Source: Lachnospiraceae bacterium (lineage in GTDB: Bacteria; Bacillota; Clostridia; Lachnospirales; Lachnospiraceae). From it: DNA of 64,000 nucleotides. The notes beneath the pieces are model-generated. The model saw only the letters and a program-made list of their open reading frames with translations. It searched no databases and had not been told where the DNA came from. Position 1 is the stretch's first letter. Each line of letters starts with the position of its first letter. The stretch covers positions 1 through 64,000 of the forward strand of contig JAFSYI010000085.1 of assembly GCA_017450065.1 (NCBI GenBank). Direction: 5' to 3'. The position numbers were made by a program, and so were the translations under genes. Positions 33,316-42,782 of the stretch are shown piece by piece.

Positions 33316-34382
33316 GTATAAGATTTAATAAAAAGGGCTGTACAGCATATATTATTGTCCTCATATCGGTTATTGTGTTTGCAAGCTTTTACGGAGGCGT
33401 GCTTCCTTTTCTGCTGTTATATGCGTTTCTTCTTTTTATCCCGGTATCGGTTGCATATATCATATTAAATTACAGGTTCCTGTCCGTTTATCAGGAGCTT
33501 GATTCACATCGCATTGTAAAAGGCGAGAGCCATGTCTTTACCGTATCGTTTGACAATACAGGAATACTTCCAATACAGGACATGAAGCTTATCCTGCATT
33601 CCGACAGGTGTGATTTTGACGGGTTTGCAGATGATATGAAAATATCGTTGAAAGCAAAGCAGTCACTAAAGCTTACGGCTAAGGCCGTATGCTTATACGG
33701 GGGTGCATATGATGTGGGGCTTAAATCCGTCGGTTTCAGTGATCCCTTCGGTATTTCAGAGATCGAACTTAACGTACCTTACACATTCAGGGCAGTAGTA
33801 TCACCTAAGATCACGGATGTTGCCGTACCATATATGGATATTGAAAATCTCAAAAACAGTATAGGTATGAAAAGTACCGTAAATCATGAAGATACACCCG
33901 GAAACGATATGCGGCTTTACGTGCCGGGAGATACGGTAAGATCCATAAACTGGAAGGTTTCGGCAAGACTTGACAAATTCGTTGTGCGTACTCCGGACAG
34001 AATGGATACAAGAAGGATAACCCTTATCCTTGATGCGGTTAATATATCAGCTGCTGTTTTGGATACGGAATCCTTAAGGCGCAGGGATTATTTTCTTGAA
34101 TTCTGCGTATCGGCGGCATGGTATTTCGCTAGTCGCGGTCTTTCAGTTAAAATAATATATCCATCAGGAAAGATCACGGAAAAGCAGATCGATTCCCATG
34201 AGAGCTTCAGGGAATTCTATAATGATGTGGCAGGAGGCATGATATACCGTTCGGAGGATGAACGGGACAGAATGCATAAGCTGGCACAGGAGAGGAGACA
34301 GGCCGGATATGGAGAAGAGACCAACGTCATTATCTGCGAAGATGAGTGGCCGGGTGAAGGCTTTTGCACTGTTGCCGGATGA
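33312..34382 (+). CDS. DUF58 membrane-anchored protein
   Basis: A 356-residue protein with two N-terminal membrane segments (about 10-28 and 32-52), a beta-sandwich region, and the DUF58 signature LYVPGDTVRSINWKVSARLDKFVVRTP around 215-240, followed by a von Willebrand-like strand TLILDAVNIS. DUF58 proteins partner with MoxR ATPases. Four-base overlap with the MoxR gene and a long overlap with the next gene's 5' end show tight coupling. Confidence 0.88.
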   Translation: MSIRFNKKGCTAYIIVLISVIVFASFYGGVLPFLLLYAFLLFIPVSVAYIILNYRFLSVYQELDSHRIVKGESHVFTVSFDNTGILPIQDMKLILHSDRCDFDGFADDMKISLKAKQSLKLTAKAVCLYGGAYDVGLKSVGFSDPFGISEIELNVPYTFRAVVSPKITDVAVPYMDIENLKNSIGMKSTVNHEDTPGNDMRLYVPGDTVRSINWKVSARLDKFVVRTPDRMDTRRITLILDAVNISAAVLDTESLRRRDYFLEFCVSAAWYFASRGLSVKIIYPSGKITEKQIDSHESFREFYNDVAGGMIYRSEDERDRMHKLAQERRQAGYGEETNVIICEDEWPGEGFCTVAG

Positions 34383-36843
34383 GCTAAGACATATTCTCAT
34401 CATATTGGTCATAACAGCTTCTGTATTGAATGTGTATACATTTGCATCAGGAGGATCATCTGTTGCCGAATCCCGGGAATGTATCCTGTGTGCAGCAGCA
34501 TTATCGGTGATATATACAGTTATAAGATATGTATTTGGAAGATTCACAGGTAAGAAGAGCGCAGCTGCTGCCGTATCCGTTTCTGCTGCTTTAATGGCTT
34601 TCCTGTTAAGAAACGTACGCATAGGGGCTTCTTTACCTGTACTGTCTCACGGACTGAAAGCGGATATTGAAGAAAATGTGCTTCCGTTACCGGGCATTTA
34701 CGCGCCTGTATTTGTAACTCTCGTGTACCTTGTATGGCTTTGCCTTAAGCTATGGGAAGACAGGCTGTATCCGGATGTGGTTCTCTGCTTTATGTCGGAT
34801 GCTGTACTTATATATTCATATTTCACCAACGGAAGCGGTATATTGAATACCTTCACAGAGAAGGTTATATATGCATCCGGTGTTGTTCTTACTGCATATT
34901 ATATTCTGATTGTAAGTGGACCGGTATACGGGAAACGGCCTCAGACAGTATCCCAAAGAAGTGTTATTGCTGTTAAAGGAGATGCTGACGGTGCAAAATA
35001 TCCTTTTGCATATTTTGTGCTTCTGTTTATCACGATCCTGATAATCCCTGTAAGAAGGGATCCTATCAATTGGATGCCTCTGGTTGATGCAGGACGCAGG
35101 GTAGTGGATAAGACGATCGATATAGCCGAATCTGCCACATACTATATTTCGGATCTGGGAAAGGATTACGGTTATCGTACAGGATACAGTTCTTTTGCAC
35201 AGAGAGCCGGCTCGGTTAAGTTCTCCGAACGTACCGAATTGAAGCTTAAAACAATGGATAATACAACTTTCAGGTTTAAAAGCATGGAGACCGGGAAGGA
35301 TATGATAAGGAAGAGAGTTGTATATCTGAAAGGCGGGAGCGGTCCTGAACCTGAACAGATGCTTGATCTTCTGTTCTCATTTTATCTGAAGGGTGTAGAC
35401 AAAGAAGAAGCGGCTCTGTTTTCAAAGATATCATCACTCGATATTACCTATGCCTATCTTAAGACAAGGGATGAGATCGCACCTTCGAATTTAATAAGGC
35501 TGAACGATAACAGAGGAAATCCTGTAGACGGAAACAGTAAGAAGACTCACAGGAAGGGATATACAATACATGCCGATTACCTTGATCTTGATTACGGAAG
35601 TCCCTATCTGGAAAGACTGGCAGCTTCAGATGAGGATGATACCGGGAGCTTAAAGCCTGATTACAGGGAGTTCGCTTCTTATGTATATCAGACCTTCGGG
35701 ATAAGACTGGACCGGATAGCTGATGAAGCAAAGTACAATGCGTGGTCTCCCGGAGAGTCACAGTACGGTTCATCGGGCAGTGCGGGTGAAAACCTGGATA
35801 CAGGAGGTGCGCCGGAGAGATTGAGATCACTTGCCACAGAGATCACCTCCGGATGTGAAAATGATTACGATAAATGTCTCGCTATACAGACTTATTTACG
35901 AAAGTACATGTACACTACCGAACCGGACAGCCCTTCTTCCACGGGAACAGGAAGAGAGCCTGATACCGGTTCGGCAGAGGGAATGAGCCTTATCGCAGAT
36001 GATTTCCTGTTTGAGTCGGGCAGGGGTTACTGTGTGCATTTTGCGTCGGCAATGGTAATGATGCTCCGTCTTAACGGTATTCCGGCTAAGTTTACAACAG
36101 GCTACCGGTATGCCTTTCCTTTTGATAAACAGGATGTCTATGAGGTTAAGGCAGGCAATGCCCATGCCTGGCCGGAAGCATATATAAGCGGACTGGGATG
36201 GGTTGGCTTCGAACCTACTACCGTAATGTCTACATCAGCAGACAGAACATGGCATAAACAGCCGGCAGGAACACAGAATGCCGTTTATGATGATGGTTAC
36301 AGTGCAAATCACGGAAATATTCCGGATCCATATGCCAATTGGAAGGAAACCGGAAATGTGTACGATAAACAGGATACGTATGACAATGCCGTAACAGGGG
36401 ATGATCATGAAAGAAATCAAAGGATACTTCTGGAAACGGCAAGAATAGCACTGATAACCGTATCTGTAGTTATCCTTATGATCCTCCTTATAATTTCAGG
36501 TTCGTGGATATATAAGTCGGTCAGGTATAAAATGGCTGATCCGAATACGAGGATTATTTTGGATGTTGATGACATAGTAAAGCTTATACGGACATCTACA
36601 GACTGTAATTTCGAAGAAAGAGGAATACTGTCAGATTACGAGCCTTATATACCTGAGATATATAAAGACAGGGTAAAGGAGGCTTTCATGATTTATTTAA
36701 GGATAAAATACCGTTGTGATGATGAAATGGGTGATGAGATGATAGGTGATGAAGTGTGGGAGAAGGTAAGGGAACTCCGCATGAGCATGAGCCGGGAAAT
36801 CAGGAGACAGGGGAAGAAGGTTTGTTCCTCAACCGTATCCTAA
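34309..36843 (+). CDS. Membrane transglutaminase-like protein (TgpA type)
   Basis: About 844 residues. Several N-terminal membrane segments (about 20-250) precede a large extracytoplasmic part with a transglutaminase-core domain: Cys in ESGRGYCVHFASAMVMMLR, His in GNAHAWPEAYI and GLGWVGFEPT completing the triad (Glu where Asp is usual). A further membrane helix (about 700) is followed by a short cytoplasmic tail with a DUF4129-like character. The start is uncertain: ATG 34309 has GGAGAGGAGA about 12 nt upstream, while ATG 34342 lacks a site; both overlap the DUF58 gene. Function unknown; related proteins are thought to process peptides at the cell surface. Confidence 0.85.
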   Translation: MEKRPTSLSAKMSGRVKAFALLPDELRHILIILVITASVLNVYTFASGGSSVAESRECILCAAALSVIYTVIRYVFGRFTGKKSAAAAVSVSAALMAFLLRNVRIGASLPVLSHGLKADIEENVLPLPGIYAPVFVTLVYLVWLCLKLWEDRLYPDVVLCFMSDAVLIYSYFTNGSGILNTFTEKVIYASGVVLTAYYILIVSGPVYGKRPQTVSQRSVIAVKGDADGAKYPFAYFVLLFITILIIPVRRDPINWMPLVDAGRRVVDKTIDIAESATYYISDLGKDYGYRTGYSSFAQRAGSVKFSERTELKLKTMDNTTFRFKSMETGKDMIRKRVVYLKGGSGPEPEQMLDLLFSFYLKGVDKEEAALFSKISSLDITYAYLKTRDEIAPSNLIRLNDNRGNPVDGNSKKTHRKGYTIHADYLDLDYGSPYLERLAASDEDDTGSLKPDYREFASYVYQTFGIRLDRIADEAKYNAWSPGESQYGSSGSAGENLDTGGAPERLRSLATEITSGCENDYDKCLAIQTYLRKYMYTTEPDSPSSTGTGREPDTGSAEGMSLIADDFLFESGRGYCVHFASAMVMMLRLNGIPAKFTTGYRYAFPFDKQDVYEVKAGNAHAWPEAYISGLGWVGFEPTTVMSTSADRTWHKQPAGTQNAVYDDGYSANHGNIPDPYANWKETGNVYDKQDTYDNAVTGDDHERNQRILLETARIALITVSVVILMILLIISGSWIYKSVRYKMADPNTRIILDVDDIVKLIRTSTDCNFEERGILSDYEPYIPEIYKDRVKEAFMIYLRIKYRCDDEMGDEMIGDEVWEKVRELRMSMSREIRRQGKKVCSSTVS

Positions 36844-36902
36844 AGAAAGAAAAATATACAATATTTTTGATCATTGATTTTTGGGGATTTGGATATATAA
36901 TG

Positions 36903-36947
36903 GTAACTATTCGGAACAGGTAATGTCATAAGGTTCTGCCCGGTTAC
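36903..36947 (+). mobile_element. 45-bp minimal IS66-like MITE
   Basis: GTAACTATTCGGAACAG at the left and TTCTGCCCGGTTAC at the right, flanked by the exact 8-bp duplication ATATAATG (36895-36902 and 36948-36955). The right copy of the duplication contains the ATG used as start of the next gene. Confidence 0.8.
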
Positions 36948-36952
36948 ATATA

Positions 36953-37498
36953 ATGATGACATTAGGAAAGAGTAAGGATATGAATTCAGACATTGAAGTC
37001 AGACTGAGAAAAGTCAGAAATAATCTTGAACTTGCCGGAAAAGGTTATATATTTTTCGGTATATGGAATGTGATAAAGCTGTTTATGACTTATACGATGC
37101 AGCCCGGATTAATGGATGATCTTGTATCGGAAATGCGCTCGGAAGGATTAAATGATGCAGAATTAAAGGTTTCTGTTATATTGACCTTTGCTTTAATTTC
37201 TGTTTTTGTAATAGTGATGCATTTATATATAGGAGCCGAGGCAATAAAATATGCAAGAGGAACGAGCAGGAAAAAAGGATATACTGTCATGTCGGTGATC
37301 GGCATGGTGTTTACAGTGTGCTGTCTTCCGCTGTATTTTACCGGAGAAGAATATGGCGGGAACGGAGTGGATGAGACTGATTTTGCATCTGTTCTGGTAG
37401 ATCTTACCATGATATTCATTTTTGTTGATATATTATATTTGACACACATTATAAAAAAGCACTCTGCCCGGGCAGATGACATAGGAGGGGTGGTTTAG
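36953..37498 (+). CDS. Hypothetical membrane protein, four helices
   Basis: A 181-residue protein with about four membrane segments: GYIFFGIWNVIKLFMTY, VILTFALISVFVIVMHLYI, VMSVIGMVFTVCCLPLYF and LVDLTMIFIFVDILYLTHI. Not recognised. ATG 36953 lies in the target-site duplication of the MITE and has no good ribosome site. An internal ATG at 36980 has AGTAAGG very close by, so the true start is uncertain. It sits between the transglutaminase gene and the DUF6765 gene, 2 nt before the latter, and is probably co-transcribed with it. Confidence 0.6.
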   Translation: MMTLGKSKDMNSDIEVRLRKVRNNLELAGKGYIFFGIWNVIKLFMTYTMQPGLMDDLVSEMRSEGLNDAELKVSVILTFALISVFVIVMHLYIGAEAIKYARGTSRKKGYTVMSVIGMVFTVCCLPLYFTGEEYGGNGVDETDFASVLVDLTMIFIFVDILYLTHIIKKHSARADDIGGVV

Positions 37499-37500
37499 TA

Positions 37501-38643
37501 ATGCAGGAAGATTTCCATTATTACGCAACATACTGTGCGGCATATATGGCCGGGTATACTCATTCCGAATGCATGGATATATGTTACAGCGCCCAGTTCG
37601 TCGACCTGTGTTCCATGACGCTCCTTCATAAAATAAAGGCTCCGGCAGAAGCGGCCACAACACAGCTTCAGCTTGAGCTGATGGATACAAGGACAGATAT
37701 TGTCGGATTACAGAATATTACAAGAATCTGGTCATCATTTCATTTCCTTCCACGGGATCTTAATGTCACGATAGACAAGCGCCCAAAGGCATATATGAAT
37801 AAATACCGGCTTATATGCGGTCCTGACGGTGAGCTGGTAAAAAAGACTGCCGGACTTGCAAAGGGTAAATCTCTTCAGGCTGCCGGTATCGCCATGCACG
37901 TTATTGCGGATACATGGGCACATGCTTATTTCGCAGGTACGCCTTCACTTGCCATCAACAATACAACAGATGATTTTTATGAGTATATTACCGGTGAAGA
38001 CGGAAGCACAGAGAGAAAGATCAGTTTCAGACACAGTACTTCGACACCCGACGATCCAGATAAAAGCATTTACTCCAACAGTCTTTTTCAGAGAAATGAA
38101 AATAACATAATGAATCTCGGGCACGGACGGGCAGGTCACCTTCCGGACTATTCGTTTATTAAGTACAGATATATGCCGGCCTGGGGTGAATACAGAATAG
38201 TCATAAAGGATAATCCCTCCGATTACTGGAATGCTTTCTGCCAGATGATATACGCAATGAAGTATTTAAGAGGAGATACCGGGGATTTCAGAACGGGAAC
38301 ATACGCATATGATATTGCCGCTCCATATGAAAACAGGATCAAAAACATACTTAACAAAAGACAGCTTAAGGCTTCGGATGACTGGAAGGCATTCGGAGAG
38401 GAACTGTCGGGTGAAAGAATAGAAGACTTTGACATAAACAGGTATCAAAATGAGTATATCAGTGCTCCTGATGGCAGCAAACACGATACTTTTCTTGGGA
38501 AATTTACAGATGCAGCCATTGCTCATAAAGGTATGGTATGTCATGAGATTTTTTCATCCGGTAATAAGCTTACGGGGTTTGAAAAGATAATACATTCAGT
38601 GAAGGATAAACAGAACGAACTGTTTAAGAATAGTCTTCACTAA
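37501..38643 (+). CDS. DUF6765 family protein
   Basis: A 380-residue soluble protein of the DUF6765 family (MQEDFHYYATYCAAYMAGY at the N-terminus). Conserved His/Asp positions, HYY, SAQFVD, and especially IAMHVIADTWAHAYFAG, suggest an all-helical metal-binding fold reminiscent of zinc-dependent phospholipase C or HD-type proteins. This is inference from motif shape only. No signal peptide. It follows the membrane-protein gene by 2 nt and precedes the HdeD-like gene by 14 nt. Confidence 0.7.
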   Translation: MQEDFHYYATYCAAYMAGYTHSECMDICYSAQFVDLCSMTLLHKIKAPAEAATTQLQLELMDTRTDIVGLQNITRIWSSFHFLPRDLNVTIDKRPKAYMNKYRLICGPDGELVKKTAGLAKGKSLQAAGIAMHVIADTWAHAYFAGTPSLAINNTTDDFYEYITGEDGSTERKISFRHSTSTPDDPDKSIYSNSLFQRNENNIMNLGHGRAGHLPDYSFIKYRYMPAWGEYRIVIKDNPSDYWNAFCQMIYAMKYLRGDTGDFRTGTYAYDIAAPYENRIKNILNKRQLKASDDWKAFGEELSGERIEDFDINRYQNEYISAPDGSKHDTFLGKFTDAAIAHKGMVCHEIFSSGNKLTGFEKIIHSVKDKQNELFKNSLH

Positions 38644-38657
38644 GGAGTAGTTATATA

Positions 38658-39188
38658 ATGACAAAGCTTCAGAGAACAAAAGAAATAATCACTGGTATCA
38701 TAACGGTTCTTATGGCATTCCTGCTGATACTTGAACCGTCCGACGGCTATATGGCGGTGATCGGTATCCTTTCACTTGTATATACGGTGAGGGGAATAAA
38801 TATGATAGTCTACTATTTTACAATGGCCCGTTTCATGGTCGGGGGGAGGACATCCCTTTACGTGGGAATAATCATGTTTGATTTCGGGATTCTGACGGGA
38901 ACACTGACGGATGTTCCTCATTTTTATATACTTTTATATCTGGCAGTCATTCACGGCTTTTCGGGAATAATAGAAATGATGCGTGCATCGGAATCAAAAA
39001 AATACGGTGGTGCATGGAGACTTAAAACGGGGCACGGCATTCTGGACATAATGATGGCGGTCATGTGCATCGTTTTTTTGAACAGATTAAGCTTTGCTGT
39101 GATCATATACGCGATAGGACTTATATATTCATCCGTTCTCAGGATCATATCCGCCTGCAGAAGAACGAAATTTGTCTATATACAGTGA
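38658..39188 (+). CDS. HdeD/DUF308-like membrane protein
   Basis: A 176-residue protein with six closely spaced membrane helices arranged as three similar pairs, as in the HdeD family (DUF308); for example GIITVLMAFLLILEPSDGYM and LYVGIIMFDFGILTGTLTD. Function unknown; E. coli HdeD is linked to acid resistance. The last 13 bp overlap the 3' end of the convergent phosphopantetheinyl transferase gene. Confidence 0.75.
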   Translation: MTKLQRTKEIITGIITVLMAFLLILEPSDGYMAVIGILSLVYTVRGINMIVYYFTMARFMVGGRTSLYVGIIMFDFGILTGTLTDVPHFYILLYLAVIHGFSGIIEMMRASESKKYGGAWRLKTGHGILDIMMAVMCIVFLNRLSFAVIIYAIGLIYSSVLRIISACRRTKFVYIQ

Positions 39189-40006
39189 GAAGGTGAGGAG
39201 TGCAGAAGACCGGCTACCACAGAACCGTCCCATTGTTCCTTCGCTGCAACCGCAAGCGAATAACCTTCCGCAAACGAAATGGATTTCCCGCAGATAATAA
39301 GCTCATCTTTTCCCGCTTTCATGAAAGGCCTCATATTATTCATTATATCGTTATATGATGCATCCGACGATCTTATGCCGGTGCCGTTAAAGGAGAAGCC
39401 GCAGCAACCTGAAACAGTATCATAACACGTGACACTGAATGCATCCATCGGAAGTCTCATCCCGAGCCCCACGACCTTCATAAAGCTTTCCTTAAGAGTC
39501 CATATATGATAGAAGCTCCCGGTATCTGTAATATAATCAAGTTCATCCCGCGCAAAGAAACGTTCCGCTATATTACGGCTTTCCTTACCTATAACTTCAA
39601 TATCAATACCAACCGGATGATCATCCAAAGCACATACTGCGTAATCACCGGAATGTGATACTGAGAAGTATACTTCACGATAAATCTTCCCGTTATGTTC
39701 GAAAACATCCGTAGATGCCGGTATATCGGGAATATAAGAAGAGTCGATTACGCGAACGGGATCCGAAGGATTTGCGGTAATATAAAGATGAGGCTTTCCG
39801 AATTTATCGGTGACCGGCATTACAGGCAGTATAATATCAGGATATTTCTCCTTTACGGCACTGTTTAAGAGGGCATGAGCAAGCAGCGAACGCTTTCTGT
39901 CAGCCTCAAAGCGGTATTTCATGGCTGCCTTAACCCGGTCCTCATGTACCATGGGTATCAGTTCTTCGATTGTATGGTTGTTTATATTATCAGTATATAT
40001 CTTCAT
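39176..40006 (-). CDS. 4'-phosphopantetheinyl transferase (Sfp type)
   Basis: A 276-residue Sfp-type enzyme that moves phosphopantetheine from CoA to a carrier protein Ser. The magnesium and catalytic motifs are VGIDIEVI (about 135-142) and WTLKESFMKVVGLGM (about 172-186, with the Lys/Glu pair), and FSVSHSGDYAVCAL lies upstream. No NRPS, PKS or acyl-carrier gene is in the window, so it may serve fatty-acid or distant secondary-metabolite synthases. It overlaps the HdeD-like gene tail to tail by 13 bp. Confidence 0.88.
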   Translation of the reverse strand: MKIYTDNINNHTIEELIPMVHEDRVKAAMKYRFEADRKRSLLAHALLNSAVKEKYPDIILPVMPVTDKFGKPHLYITANPSDPVRVIDSSYIPDIPASTDVFEHNGKIYREVYFSVSHSGDYAVCALDDHPVGIDIEVIGKESRNIAERFFARDELDYITDTGSFYHIWTLKESFMKVVGLGMRLPMDAFSVTCYDTVSGCCGFSFNGTGIRSSDASYNDIMNNMRPFMKAGKDELIICGKSISFAEGYSLAVAAKEQWDGSVVAGLLHSSPSHCI

Positions 40007-40211
40007 GGGATCTGTGTGTGACTACATATTATAGTAAATGAAACTGTAACTATTACTTCGGTTACTATGGTAATATATCATGATCGATAAAGCAAATGTA
40101 ACCAAATGTAAAATAAAATAAGGATGCATTCAGTGGCTTTTTTTGATATACTGAGCATATACAGCCGCGAAAAGATAAGCCGTACGGAAGACAGACGGAG
40201 GGAGGAAGTTG

Positions 40212-41549
40212 ATGGATCAGATATTTGGTGAAACCAATCTTACATCCGAAGTACTTGGATGGATCATGAATTCGATCGGATATTTTATGATATTGAAAAA
40301 GTGCGGAGGAAAGCCGATCCTGGGGCTCATACCTGTGGTTCGTGAATATCAGATAAGCCTTTGCGCTGACAAAGAACAGGAAGGAAGGAAATTCGCGATC
40401 GTAACAGCTTTCGAGATCGTAGCTGCCTTTATTGTAGGCCTGGGACCGTATATTCACAGGACTGTTGAAGTAATAGCGGCTATCCTGCTGTTTGCACTCT
40501 ATTTGACCAGCCTTGTATATCAGTTCCGTATTTATATCGGTCTGTGTCAGGTCTTTGGAAGAAGGAAAAGATGGCTGTGGCTTTGGTTGATTATGGAGCC
40601 CATAGTTGCACTCATATGGGGGCTTTCCAAATCGTTTGAGCCAAGGAAACAGCTTGACGTTATCGATGAGGATGCGGGAGCCAAAGAGTCCGGAGTTACC
40701 GTAAAGGCCATTGACGACGGACTTACTGTTAACATCGAGAGCCGTACAACAATAGATTTCTTTAAAAAGAAATATCTTCTGAAGGATATTCATCTCAGAA
40801 TACCCAAAGGACATATGGTGCTTCTGCTCGGAGGTTCGGGAGCAGGTAAGACAACCTTTGTAAATGCCGTTACAGGTTATGAAAAGGCTGACGCTTCGAT
40901 AGTCCTTAATGAACAGAACATATATACCGAATACGGAAAAATGAAATATGATGTCGGTTTTGTCCCTCAGCTTGATCTTATGAGAGGAAACGACACTGTT
41001 TACAGGACGCTTGCGGATGCAGCGACCTTAAGACTTCCTTCGGGGGTATCAATGTCCAGGAGAAGGAAGAGGGTTCATGAGGTCCTTGAAGAGTTCGGAC
41101 TGGCCAGCATCCAGCATTCACTTGTTGAGAAGCTTTCCGGCGGACAGAGGAAGAGACTCTCAATAGCCATGGAATTCATTTCGGATCCGTCGCTGTTTAT
41201 CCTTGACGAGCCCGACTCGGGTCTTGACGGTGTTGTGGCAAGGGGACTTTTTGAGAAGCTTCGTTCCATTGCGGATATGGGAAAGATTGTTATAGTGATC
41301 ACACATACACCCGACAGAGTTATAGATCTGTTTGATGACGTTATAGTGCTTGCCAAGGATGCTTCAAGAACGGGACGTCTTGCATATTACGGTCCGGTTG
41401 ACAAGGCATATGATTTCTTTGATAAAGACTCGATGGAGGATATCCTGCTCTCGATCAACCAGATCGATGAGGGAGGAGAAGGACGTTCCGATGAATTTAT
41501 CGAGAAATACGCTGATAAAACTCTGGAAATCGAGAGAAAGGCGGGCTGA
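40212..41549 (+). CDS. ABCG-like ATPase fused to an N-terminal membrane domain (DUF5684-like)
   Basis: About 445 residues. The first 135 form a small multi-helix membrane domain (GWIMNSIGYFMILKKCGGKP, LIPVVREYQI, then three hydrophobic helices), similar to the DUF5684/signal-peptidase-associated small domains. The rest (about 155-400) is an ABC ATPase: Walker A GGSGAGKTTF, signature KLSGGQRKRLS, Walker B LFILDEPDSGLD and an H-loop His in VITHTP, of the ABCG/White type that normally pairs with an ABC2 permease; the next gene, 3 nt downstream, is one. ATG 40212 has GGAGGAAG at 7 nt. Confidence 0.85.
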   Translation: MDQIFGETNLTSEVLGWIMNSIGYFMILKKCGGKPILGLIPVVREYQISLCADKEQEGRKFAIVTAFEIVAAFIVGLGPYIHRTVEVIAAILLFALYLTSLVYQFRIYIGLCQVFGRRKRWLWLWLIMEPIVALIWGLSKSFEPRKQLDVIDEDAGAKESGVTVKAIDDGLTVNIESRTTIDFFKKKYLLKDIHLRIPKGHMVLLLGGSGAGKTTFVNAVTGYEKADASIVLNEQNIYTEYGKMKYDVGFVPQLDLMRGNDTVYRTLADAATLRLPSGVSMSRRRKRVHEVLEEFGLASIQHSLVEKLSGGQRKRLSIAMEFISDPSLFILDEPDSGLDGVVARGLFEKLRSIADMGKIVIVITHTPDRVIDLFDDVIVLAKDASRTGRLAYYGPVDKAYDFFDKDSMEDILLSINQIDEGGEGRSDEFIEKYADKTLEIERKAG

Positions 41550-41552
41550 TGC

Positions 41553-42752
41553 ATGAGTAAGAATGATAGTAATATAACCGACGACACCGCAAACGAAACT
41601 AACACAAACGAAAATACCGCAAACGGAACCACAGAAAACAAAACTACTTCAAACGAAACAACCGCAAACGAAACTGACGGGAAAGAAAAGACATCTAAAG
41701 ACAATACTGAAGCGGAAGATACAACGAAGCACAGAGGAAGGTTTTCACAGGTTTTTATATATCTCGGAAAGCTGTTCAGAATGTTTATATTCCAGAATGA
41801 CTGGAAGGTTCTTCCGATGTCTGCCATTATTTCGGGACTGGTTTCCTTTGTCGTGGGAGCCAATCTGTTTAAGACGCAGGAAGGTACTCTGATGGGTACT
41901 TTTGCCCTTGCATGTATCTGTATCTGGAACGGTTTCTTTAATTCCATTCAGGTAATCTGTCGTGAACGTCCCATAGTAAAAAGAGAACACAGATCCGGAA
42001 TGCATATATCTGCTTACATCAGCGCGCACATGATATATCAGGCTTTCCTTTGCCTTGGTCAGACTATAATTACTATAATAGTATGTAAATTGACGGGAGT
42101 TGCTTTTCCGAAAGAAAGTCTTATTACGTCATGGGCAATAATTGATATAGGGATTTCACTTTTCCTTATAACCTACTGTGCGGATATAATGGCTCTGATG
42201 GTATCCTCCATTGTTCATACGACGACAACAGCCATGACGATAATGCCGTTTCTTCTGATATTCCAGCTGGTATTCTCGGGAGGATTCTTCCAGCTTAACG
42301 GAGATCTGGTTAACAAAATAAAGGAGACTACCATTTCGAAATGGGGACTTACGGCATTATGCTCACAGGGAAATTACAACAGTCTGCAAATGGTGACTCT
42401 GTGGAATGCAGTATCCAAATTTCAGGATCTTGATGCGTCCGATTACCTGGTAGGTCTGGAGAATTATACCGATGAGGAGCCGCAACAGGAAATGATCCCG
42501 GTTAACGATCTTGATTTTACTACAGCACCGAAGAAGGAGCTGAAACCGATAAGGGATTTTATGGTCTATGCACAGGAATCAGGTGCCAAGGAACAGATAC
42601 TTAATTGGAGCGGTAGAAACAATCAGAATCCGAATTATGCTTTTGATGCCAATATCGTACTTAAGTGCTGGGGACGGCTTATCCTGTTTATTATAATATA
42701 CGCAAGTATTGCCGTTATAAGCCTTGAGTTCATAGACAGAGATAAAAGATAA
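41553..42752 (+). CDS. ABC2-type permease with a repetitive N-terminus
   Basis: A 399-residue membrane protein with about six helices (for example LPMSAIISGLVSFVVGANLF and TTAMTIMPFLLIFQLVFSGG) of the ABCG-permease layout, plus a large loop before the last helix (about 290-365). The first 60 residues are an Asn/Thr/Glu-rich tract made of short repeats (ANETNTNE, SNETTANE), encoded by reiterated AACGAAAC-like units and probably disordered. Its ATPase partner ends 3 nt upstream. Substrate unknown. Confidence 0.8.
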   Translation: MSKNDSNITDDTANETNTNENTANGTTENKTTSNETTANETDGKEKTSKDNTEAEDTTKHRGRFSQVFIYLGKLFRMFIFQNDWKVLPMSAIISGLVSFVVGANLFKTQEGTLMGTFALACICIWNGFFNSIQVICRERPIVKREHRSGMHISAYISAHMIYQAFLCLGQTIITIIVCKLTGVAFPKESLITSWAIIDIGISLFLITYCADIMALMVSSIVHTTTTAMTIMPFLLIFQLVFSGGFFQLNGDLVNKIKETTISKWGLTALCSQGNYNSLQMVTLWNAVSKFQDLDASDYLVGLENYTDEEPQQEMIPVNDLDFTTAPKKELKPIRDFMVYAQESGAKEQILNWSGRNNQNPNYAFDANIVLKCWGRLILFIIIYASIAVISLEFIDRDKR

Positions 42753-42782
42753 AAGATAAGCGATAAAAAGGAGATTATTATC

